Source: Bacteroidales bacterium (GTDB taxonomy: Bacteria > Bacteroidota > Bacteroidia > Bacteroidales > Muribaculaceae). Taken from it: 64,000 nt of DNA. The position numbers and the translations under genes are program-made. The notes under the pieces were generated by a model, which was not told where the DNA came from, searched no databases, and was given only the letters and a program-made list of their open reading frames with translations. The first letter of the stretch is position 1, and each line of letters starts with the position of its first letter. Location: contig SUXJ01000003.1 of NCBI GenBank assembly GCA_015061005.1, positions 39,129-103,128 on the forward strand. The letters run 5' to 3'. This document shows positions 18,342 to 24,808 of the stretch, in pieces.

Positions 18342-19318
18342 TGTCTACATTTCCAATTCTTGTCTTTGAACCTCAATTCAAAGACGTCATCTGGGGCGGA
18401 AAACGTATCGCCCAATTCAAAGGCCTCCCCGCGCAAGGCGATCATATTGGCGAAAGTTGGGAAATCTCCGGAGTCCCGGGCCATGAATCTGTTGTAGCCG
18501 ACGGAATTTATAAAGGTCGAAATATGCTTGACCTTCTGCGTGAATTTTCGCGTGAAATCATGGGCGACAGATTGTCCAAACGTTACGGCATGGAGTTCCC
18601 TCTGTTAATAAAGTTCATTGACTCTGCCGATGATCTGTCCGTACAGGTTCACCCCGACGATAAACTTGCTGCCGAACGCCATAATTGTCCGGGTAAAACC
18701 GAAATGTGGATTAGCGTATCGCCCGAAGATGGTGCATATCTCTATGCCGGACTTACCCGTGCCATTACTCCCGACGAATATCGTAGCCGAATTGCCGACA
18801 ACACCATACTCGAATGTCTCGGCAAATTCGATACGCATAAAAATGAGGTATTCTTCCTCCCGGCAGGCAGAGTCCACAGTATCGGACGCGGAAATCTGAT
18901 CCTCGAAATTCAGGAAACGTCTGATATCACCTATCGTATATACGATTTTGACCGACGTGATGCCAACGGCAACCCGCGTCAACTCCATGTTGAAGAGTCG
19001 ATTGCCGCCGTAGATTTCAACGATACCGAAAATGCCGCTCCAACTGTTATCCCCGATGGCAAAAATGAGCAATTCACTCTGGTGGACTGCTATCATTTCA
19101 CCGCCACGTCGGTCGATGTTGAAAATCAATTTCGCTTGGAACTCTCTGCACGCGATTCTTTCTCCATAATTATTGCAATTGAAGGTGATGCCGTGCTGAT
19201 TGACGCCGAAGGACGCCAAACCTCCTTGCCCAAGGGTTTCTCGGCTTTGATTCCCGCTTCTATGCCCGAGGTGACCGTCAAAGGTAATTGCAAAGTAGTA
19301 ACAACCTATATTAAGTAA
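18341..19318 (+). CDS. manA: Mannose-6-phosphate isomerase, class I
   Basis: 325 residues from the ATG at 18341 (TGATG overlap with the previous stop). Cupin-fold zinc isomerase: LSVQVHPDDKLAAERH contains two zinc ligands, then GKTEMWISV (Glu ligand) and PAGRVHSIGRGNLILEIQ (His ligand). It converts mannose-6-P to fructose-6-P, moving mannose released by the operon into glycolysis; a class I isomerase of the short Bacillus/Bacteroides type. Confidence 0.93.
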   Translation: MSTFPILVFEPQFKDVIWGGKRIAQFKGLPAQGDHIGESWEISGVPGHESVVADGIYKGRNMLDLLREFSREIMGDRLSKRYGMEFPLLIKFIDSADDLSVQVHPDDKLAAERHNCPGKTEMWISVSPEDGAYLYAGLTRAITPDEYRSRIADNTILECLGKFDTHKNEVFFLPAGRVHSIGRGNLILEIQETSDITYRIYDFDRRDANGNPRQLHVEESIAAVDFNDTENAAPTVIPDGKNEQFTLVDCYHFTATSVDVENQFRLELSARDSFSIIIAIEGDAVLIDAEGRQTSLPKGFSALIPASMPEVTVKGNCKVVTTYIK

Positions 19319-19322
19319 ACCC

Positions 19323-20420
19323 ATGTATAGATCTGACAATCGTATTGTCGCAACCTTGGATGCCGGAGGCACTAACCTCGTTTTTGGCGCAATGCGTGGT
19401 TGCGAGTACATTACCGAAACAATCACTCTGCCGTCAAACGCCGATAACCTTGATTTGTGTCTTGAAACAATCGTAAGTGGGTTCACTCAAGTCTTTGCTA
19501 AACTTGACGAAAAACCCGTGGCAATCAGTTTTGCATTCCCCGGTCCTGCCGATTATCCCTCCGGAATAATTGGCGGATTCTTGCCCAATTTCCCATCTTT
19601 CCGTCATGGGGTTGCTCTCGGTGCCTTCCTTGAAGAAAAATTCGGACTGCCCGTTTTTATTAACAACGACGGTGACTTATATGCATTCGGTGAGGCTACC
19701 GGAGGCATATTGCCCGAAATCAACAAGAAAATTGCCGATGCTGGCGGAACTAAGACATATAAGAACCTTGTCGGCTTCACTTTTGGAACCGGACTTGGTA
19801 TCGGTGAGGTAATTAACGGGCAGCTTAATACGGGCAATAACTCCTGTGTCGAAGCTTTCTGCCTTCGTCACCGCGACCGCCCGAATCTGATTGCTGAAGA
19901 CGGCGCGTCAATTCGCGCTATCACTCGCGAATATGCCCTCCTGTCGGGCGAAGACGCCTCATCGCTCACCCCCTACGATATCTTCCTCATTGCCGAAGGA
20001 CAGAAACCCGGCAATCCTGATGCCGCTATTAAGGCTTTCGAAATGTTCGGCTTTGTCGCAGGCGATGTCTTTGCAATAGCTGCATCGTTGCTCGATGCCG
20101 TGATAGTGGTAGGCGGTGGTCTGACCGGCGCAATGAAATACATCAAACCGGCGTTGCTTCGCGAAATGCGTTCAACTCTCTCCACTGTCAAGGGGGAAAC
20201 TGTGGCGCGCGTTCAGCCGCAAGTGTTTGACCTCGACTCTGACGACGATTTTACCCTCTTTGCCAAGGGTGACCCCGTGGAAATTGAAGTCCCGGGCACT
20301 TCGCGCAAGGTAATCTTCGAACGAGCCAAGCAAACCGGAGTGGCAACCTCCAAAATCGGCGCCTCTAAAGCCATATCCATCGGTGCCTATAACTACGCTC
20401 TCTCTCAAATCGACAAGTAA
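19323..20420 (+). CDS. ROK-family sugar kinase
   Basis: 365 residues. Phosphate-1 loop TLDAGGTNLVFGAMRG near the N-terminus, FPGPADYPSG, INNDGDLYAFGEA (catalytic Asp), FTFGTGLGIGEVING. The CxCGxxGC zinc motif of many ROK kinases is absent (the segment reads VEAFCLRHRDRP). Position after manA suggests phosphorylation of free mannose or glucose. Last gene of the operon, followed by a strong hairpin. Confidence 0.85.
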   Translation: MYRSDNRIVATLDAGGTNLVFGAMRGCEYITETITLPSNADNLDLCLETIVSGFTQVFAKLDEKPVAISFAFPGPADYPSGIIGGFLPNFPSFRHGVALGAFLEEKFGLPVFINNDGDLYAFGEATGGILPEINKKIADAGGTKTYKNLVGFTFGTGLGIGEVINGQLNTGNNSCVEAFCLRHRDRPNLIAEDGASIRAITREYALLSGEDASSLTPYDIFLIAEGQKPGNPDAAIKAFEMFGFVAGDVFAIAASLLDAVIVVGGGLTGAMKYIKPALLREMRSTLSTVKGETVARVQPQVFDLDSDDDFTLFAKGDPVEIEVPGTSRKVIFERAKQTGVATSKIGASKAISIGAYNYALSQIDK

Positions 20421-20450
20421 CCGCTGAATCTTTCCCGTAATAGTCACTGA

Positions 20451-20501
20451 GTTCCGTGGACTATCTCAAAAATTCTTTGAGCTGTTACGGAACTTATTTT
20501 T
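20451..20501 (+). terminator. Terminator of the mannose operon
   Basis: GTTCCGT (20451-20457) pairs with ACGGAAC (20487-20493). An inner stem CTCAAA/TTTGAG (20465-20470/20476-20481) sits within, followed by TTATTTTTTG. Confidence 0.88.
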
Positions 20502-20576
20502 TGTTGAAAATACTGATTTAAACTGATTTAACCAATTTTTACACCAAAATCTATGGCTCATTTCACGAATAATTCG

Positions 20577-20584
20577 TAAATTTG
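20577..20584 (+). promoter_or_regulatory. -7 box of ndk
   Basis: TAAATTTG about 43 bases before the ndk ATG; no clear TTTG at -33. Confidence 0.5.
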
Positions 20585-20627
20585 CACTCGATTATAAACA
20601 ATTAAATCTATACTTGAATTTCTCCTC

Positions 20628-21092
20628 ATGGAAACCACCCTTGTAATTCTTAAACCCTCTGCCGTTCTTCACGGCTATGTTGGTCAAATCGTTCAGCGTT
20701 TTCAACAAAAAGGACTCGTGGTCCGCGGCATGAAGATGATGCAACTCAGCGAAGGCCTCTTGCGCGAACACTATGCCCACCTTGTTGACCGCCCCTTCTT
20801 CCCCTTCCTCTTGCGTTCAATGCAGGCTTCGCCCGTAATTGTGATGGCTCTTTGGGGAAAAGATGCTGTTGAAGTGGTCCGTATGATGACCGGTGCAACA
20901 AATGGCCGCAAAGCTCTGCCCGGAACTATTCGCGGTGACTTTAGCGTAAGCGGTCAGGAAAACATTGTTCACGCTTCAGATTCTATCGAAAACGCCGAAA
21001 TCGAACTCAAACGTTTCTTTAAACCCGACGAAATTTTTGAATACATCCCCTCGTCGATTGTTTATACCTACGAACCGGATGAACTTAAATAA
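20628..21092 (+). CDS. ndk: Nucleoside diphosphate kinase
   Basis: 154 residues, normal length. LVILKPSAVLHGYVGQIVQRF at the N-terminus, GATNGRKALPGTIRGDF, and the phospho-acceptor His115 in NIVHASDS. It balances NTP pools by phosphate transfer. The usual ATLxxIKPD N-terminus reads ETTLVILKPSA here, with Ser for Asp, a variant seen in Bacteroidetes Ndk. Only 4 bp separate it from the M23 gene. Confidence 0.95.
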   Translation: METTLVILKPSAVLHGYVGQIVQRFQQKGLVVRGMKMMQLSEGLLREHYAHLVDRPFFPFLLRSMQASPVIVMALWGKDAVEVVRMMTGATNGRKALPGTIRGDFSVSGQENIVHASDSIENAEIELKRFFKPDEIFEYIPSSIVYTYEPDELK

Positions 21093-21096
21093 GTAA

Positions 21097-22059
21097 ATGC
21101 AAAATCTTATTCGTAAAATCTTTCTAACTCCTATATTTACCGCAGGCTGTTTGGTGCCTGCGATGGCTGATGACGTTGTTATGCCTCCCGAAGTGCATCA
21201 TCAACACCATTCCGACCTCATCGCAGGCCAACTTCACATCGGAAATCAAATCAAGGTTGAAGATACCGAGGCCTTCCTTGGCAGCCTCTTATATCCTGAG
21301 GAGGAAGAACCCGAACACGACATTTACACCGAAGGATGGAACTCCGGACAGGTGAACTGCTACGCCGGAATGCAAGTCCCCGATGAAATGACCATCGATG
21401 TCTCCGGCTTCCACATGCCAACGGATCCCACTCGCGTAACTTCTCCCTATGGATATCGCCGCCGTTTTCGCCGCATGCACCGTGGCGTTGACTTGAAAGT
21501 CCAAATCGGCGACACCATCTACGCCGCTTTCGATGGGCGTGTGCGCATCGTCAAAAACCAAGGACGACGCAAGGGCTACGGTCTCTACGTTGTTATTCGC
21601 CATAACAACCAATTGGAAACTGTCTACGGCCATCTTAGCCGCTTCCTCGTTGAACCCGACCAAGACGTAAAAGCCGGCGATCCGATTGGTCTCGGTGGTA
21701 ATACCGGACGCTCAACCGGTCCGCATCTTCATTTTGAAACGCGCTACATGGGCTATGCAATCAATCCCGCAGCAATCTTTGACTTTGCGAACCACACTGC
21801 CCACACCGACTCCTACCACTTCACTAAGGACACTTACATGAACGCGCGTGACTACACGCCTTCGCCTTCACAATACGCGCAGGCTGATCCGAGCACCACA
21901 ACCTCGGAGGGCCGTGCCAAGTATTACACCATACGTCGAGGCGACACGCTCAGCCGCATTGCTGCCCGCAATGGCACTACGGTGCGCAAACTCTGCAGTC
22001 TTAACGGCTTGACCACTACCTCAACGCTGCATCTCGGAAAGAAAATCCGACTCCGCTAA
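21097..22059 (+). CDS. Secreted M23 metallopeptidase with LysM domain
   Basis: 320 residues. Signal peptide ending AMADD. Residues ~105-225 are the M23 lysostaphin-like domain with the first zinc His in MHRGVDLKV (HxxxD) and the HxH in GPHLHFETR; the catalytic His is in YGHLSRF. Residues ~272-320 are a LysM peptidoglycan-binding domain (YYTIRRGDTLSRIAARNGTT). It should cleave peptide crosslinks or activate amidases in the periplasm. All active-site residues are present. Confidence 0.92.
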   Translation: MQNLIRKIFLTPIFTAGCLVPAMADDVVMPPEVHHQHHSDLIAGQLHIGNQIKVEDTEAFLGSLLYPEEEEPEHDIYTEGWNSGQVNCYAGMQVPDEMTIDVSGFHMPTDPTRVTSPYGYRRRFRRMHRGVDLKVQIGDTIYAAFDGRVRIVKNQGRRKGYGLYVVIRHNNQLETVYGHLSRFLVEPDQDVKAGDPIGLGGNTGRSTGPHLHFETRYMGYAINPAAIFDFANHTAHTDSYHFTKDTYMNARDYTPSPSQYAQADPSTTTSEGRAKYYTIRRGDTLSRIAARNGTTVRKLCSLNGLTTTSTLHLGKKIRLR

Positions 22060-22123
22060 TCGATGATTTCGGACTCGCACGTAGTCAATACTCTACACAA
22101 ATAATGTAGAGTCAAGATTTGTA

Positions 22124-22346
22124 GAGCGCGCTGAAAAAGTCCGCAAATCGTATTTTTAACAATCAAACTCACCTCCTTGATTGTAGGGTTTTGACTTGTC
22201 AAAGCCGGGTGTTGCCAATGCGTAAATCGCTGAACTTCAGTATCTGCCGCATGCGGGCGAGGCGAGTCTTGCTACTACATTTTTGAGGGCTGCATTAGCA
22301 AAATGGGGGTCTAAATTTCCGATTAGCTGACTTTTTCAGTTTGCTC
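22124..22346. mobile_element. MITE-like element with inverted ends
   Basis: The ends at 22124-22150 and 22320-22346 are inverted relatives: GAGC-nnn-CTGAAAAAGTC-nnnn-AATCG, 20 of 27 positions matching, with a perfect 11-bp core (22131-22141 / 22329-22339). The 223-bp interior has no credible ORF. No target duplication is evident. A separate perfect 8-bp hairpin (ACTCTACA/TGTAGAGT, 22090-22112) just upstream could be the terminator of the M23 gene. Confidence 0.45.
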
Positions 22347-22424
22347 GACTTGTCGAATAGCGTAAATGTCCGATTCGCGAACATTTCGGCACTAATATTG
22401 CCAACGAATCCTCTCACAATAACA

Positions 22425-22550
22425 GCTGCGTAGCAGCCAATAGCCGCATGGCGGCGTATTCCCTCGTAGCCTCATGCAAGCAGCGCGTTAGCGATGCGCA
22501 GCGTGAGGTCATCGCGCAATCCCACCCCTAAAGCTGCGTAGCTGCGACAC
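22425..22550. repeat. Palindromic multi-hairpin repeat, divergent copy
   Basis: Successive short palindromes: GCTGC-gta-GCAGC (22425-22437), GCCGC-atg-GCGGC, CCTCATGC...GCGTGAGG (22470-22477/22501-22508, 23-base loop), and GCTGC-gta-GCTGC (22533-22545). Same order and spacing as the arrays at 24067 and 30275. It lies between the convergent M23 and acetyltransferase genes. Confidence 0.8.
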
Positions 22551-22576
22551 CCCCAATCTCACTCTAAGCGCCGAAT

Positions 22577-23140
22577 TCAGAGTTTCCGAATCGGGCGTGC
22601 CGGATTGCCGGCAACTACCGTGTTGTCTGCCACGTCCTTAGTCACCACAGCCCCTGCGCCTATCACGCAATTATCTCCAATCTTAACTCCCGGAAGGATT
22701 ATCGCACCGCCGCCAATCCAAACGCCGTTGCCTATACTAACCGGTTCTGCCCACTCAATCATGGCATTTCGTTCCGAAGCCTCCAGCGGATGGCATGCCG
22801 TGAAAATGCTCACGTTGGGCCCGATGAAGCAGTTTGCACCAATCGTTACCGGTGCCTCATCCAAGATGGTCAAATTGAAATTCGCAAAGAAATCCTCGCC
22901 TATCGAAATATTCTTGCCGTAATCGCACCTAAACGGCTGATTAATCTGAAAACGCTCGCCCGTCGCTCCCAAAAGGCTGCGCAATAGGGAACGTTGCCCC
23001 TCGCTGTCATCAGGTGCCATGTCGTTATATCGTCTGATTGTCTTTCGGCATTCCATTAGCAGCCTTAGCAGCTCCGGGTGAGTGGCATCATATTTCTGAC
23101 CCGAAACCATCTTCTCCCATACCTGTTCAAAGTCACTCAT
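22577..23140 (-). CDS. Sugar O-acetyltransferase (maltose/galactoside acetyltransferase family)
   Basis: 187 residues, standard for Maa/LacA-type left-handed beta-helix enzymes. The N-terminal Mac domain contains SGQKYDATHPEL. Hexapeptide repeats run from GKNISIGEDFFANFN to VIGAGAVVTKDV, the catalytic His is in IFTACHPLEA, and it ends GNPARPIRKL. It acetylates a sugar using acetyl-CoA; the physiological acceptor is not known for this family. Confidence 0.9.
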   Translation of the reverse strand: MSDFEQVWEKMVSGQKYDATHPELLRLLMECRKTIRRYNDMAPDDSEGQRSLLRSLLGATGERFQINQPFRCDYGKNISIGEDFFANFNLTILDEAPVTIGANCFIGPNVSIFTACHPLEASERNAMIEWAEPVSIGNGVWIGGGAIILPGVKIGDNCVIGAGAVVTKDVADNTVVAGNPARPIRKL

Positions 23141-23238
23141 AATTTATCGTATCTAAAAATGAATCAAGAGGACACGTCGTTGAGCGCATCCTCTTGAAAA
23201 TGTGTTCGTTAAAAAGGGGACTACCCGATAGCCGAAAC

Positions 23239-23502
23239 TTACGCTTCTGCTATGGGAGTAACGTTGATGAAGCGGCGACCGTTGCGACCTTCGGTGAAGA
23301 GCACTGTGCCGTCAACCAACGCATAGAGTGTGTGGTCCTTGCCCATACCCACGTTCAAACCGGGGTGATGAACTGTGCCACGCTGACGCTTGATGATGTT
23401 GCCGGCTTTAGCGAACTGTCCGCCGAAAATCTTAACACCCAGACGTTTGCTTTCTGATTCGCGACCGTTCTTAGAACTGCCGACACCTTTTTTATGTGCC
23501 AT
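23239..23502 (-). CDS. rpmA: 50S ribosomal protein L27
   Basis: 87 residues starting [20 protein letters not shown], the canonical bL27 N-terminus that reaches the peptidyl-transferase centre. No N-terminal cleaved extension of the Firmicutes type. 34 bp downstream of rplU, the universal L21-L27 pair. Confidence 0.97.
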   Translation of the reverse strand: MAHKKGVGSSKNGRESESKRLGVKIFGGQFAKAGNIIKRQRGTVHHPGLNVGMGKDHTLYALVDGTVLFTEGRNGRRFINVTPIAEA

Positions 23503-23536
23503 ATTCTGTCAGATTTTGGTTTTTGGGGTTAAACAA

Positions 23537-23857
23537 TTAAGCGACAATCTCTTTAATCACCACCTGGGTGAAGCACTGGCGATGACCGTTTTTGCGGCGA
23601 TAGCCTTTGCGACGCTTTTTCTTGAACACGATGACCTTATCGCCCTTAACGAGCTGTTGCTTGACTTCGCAGACAACCTTTGCGCCCTCTACTACGGGTG
23701 CGCCTACGGTTACTGCGCCATCGGCGTCAACCAGCAGTACGCGGTCAAACTCTACGGCGCTGCCCTCCTTAGCGTCTTCGCCAAGGTAGTGTACATAAAG
23801 GAACTTGTCCTTTTCGGCCTTAAACTGCTGGCCTTGAATCTCTACAATTACGTACAT
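23537..23857 (-). CDS. rplU: 50S ribosomal protein L21
   Basis: 106 residues: [20 protein letters not shown], then [24 protein letters not shown], matching bL21. A -7 box TAAATTTG lies at 23955-23962 on this strand, giving a ~90-nt GC-rich leader that could carry an L21-type autoregulatory structure, but I cannot confirm the known leader motif. Confidence 0.97.
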   Translation of the reverse strand: MYVIVEIQGQQFKAEKDKFLYVHYLGEDAKEGSAVEFDRVLLVDADGAVTVGAPVVEGAKVVCEVKQQLVKGDKVIVFKKKRRKGYRRKNGHRQCFTQVVIKEIVA

Positions 23858-23954
23858 TTACGTTTGATAGTTAGATGGTTAACTTCGTCAGGCGGACGCG
23901 CCTCGTGCGCATCGCTTCCTCGAGCCCGAGCGAATATGATACTTAAAGCGACCG

Positions 23955-23962
23955 CAAATTTA
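23955..23962 (-). promoter_or_regulatory. -7 box of rplU-rpmA
   Basis: The minus strand reads TAAATTTG; no convincing TTTG at -33. Confidence 0.5.
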
Positions 23963-24066
23963 CGCATTTTCCACGACATAAAAAAGCATTCCCCCAAAAA
24001 ATCACAATTTCTTCCCAAATTGAACACCCCGGCACTCAATCCCCCCTCCTCACGTCCCCCCAAAAC

Positions 24067-24312
24067 GCTGCAGAGCAGCATAAAACCGCACGCGTCTCCC
24101 TCCCCACGTCAAACACCGCTGCAGAGCAGCAAAAAAGCCGCATAGCTGCGCCTCATGAGTAGCCCCATGCAAGCAGCGCGTCAGCGATGCGCAGCGTGGG
24201 GTCCGCAATCCGCCCCTCCCCAACAAATGCCGCATAGCGGCGACACTTTCCCACGCAAACCTCACCTCCCCATGCTTGCCGCACTCCCTCAACACCTTAG
24301 ACACCCCCCCTC
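24067..24312. repeat. Palindromic multi-hairpin repeat, 1.5 copies
   Basis: GCTGC-aga-GCAGC occurs at 24067 and again at 24118, the second followed by the GCCGC-ata-GCTGC element, the CCCCATGC...GCGTGGGG stem and GCCGC-ata-GCGGC. It ends with a CTCAACACCTTAG-C-rich tail shared with the array ending near 30905. No gene lies between 23962 and 24505; open frames here are repeat-derived. Confidence 0.85.
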
Positions 24313-24371
24313 CCATACAGCGTCTGCAAAGACCTGAAAATATCTCCGGCGAGCCTCTGTTGAAACGAACA

Positions 24372-24405
24372 GCCCCCCAAAAGTTCGGTGAAAACTTCGG
24401 GGGGC
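24372..24405 (-). terminator. Strong GC hairpin, probable terminator
   Basis: GCCCCCC (24372-24378) pairs with GGGGGGC (24399-24405), with an inner AAGTT/AACTT stem. On the minus strand it is followed by TGTTCGTTTC. It lies 100 bp downstream of the frameshifted lipoprotein gene and probably ends that transcript. Confidence 0.6.
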
Positions 24406-24505
24406 GATTCGATCTTTGTTGACACGGTCTCCTTCAAAACCTCATAGGAAACAATGCCGTATGCAAAATTAATAACAGATTATATGACTTCAATGTCGCT
24501 TCATC

Positions 24506-24792
24506 TTACATTTCTATCATCTCTTCGTCTTCTACTGCTTCTTCTCCTTCTATTTCTTCTTCGGCTTTACACAGTTCTACAAAATAGGGGTATTCATCAC
24601 CGGCATATTTACCGTATTTTGCATAAATGTGAGCCGTTTTGTTCTCGGGAAAGGAGGTTTCCGCTGTCCAATTTAAGATGCGCTTTTGGGCTGCGTTATA
24701 CACTTCGTTCTTTATAAACTCGCCTTGTTCGCATCGCATGCTGTCATCAGTACGGCAGCCACTGATGCTATAATAATACTTGTTTTTTTCAT
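24506..24792 (-). pseudogene. Small lipoprotein gene broken by a 5-bp duplication
   Basis: From ATG 24792 the frame encodes a lipoprotein signal peptide (MKKTSIIIASVAAVLMTAC) but stops after 26 codons. The mature part (FIKNEVYNAAQKRILNW..., Glu-rich tail) continues in another frame from 24739. The junction holds the tandem pentamer ATGCG-ATGCG (24730-24739). Removing one copy joins LMTAC directly to EQGEFIKNEV and restores an open frame of ~93 codons. Directly downstream (17 bp) of the Sel1 gene stop, so possibly the same transcript. Function unknown. Confidence 0.75.
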
Positions 24793-24808
24793 ATTACTTA
24801 TGTTTAAT

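Noticed and set aside
23390..24145. 251-codon frame opposite rplU and into the repeat DNA
   Set aside because: Overlaps both L21 and L27 genes and continues into repeat sequence; not a protein.
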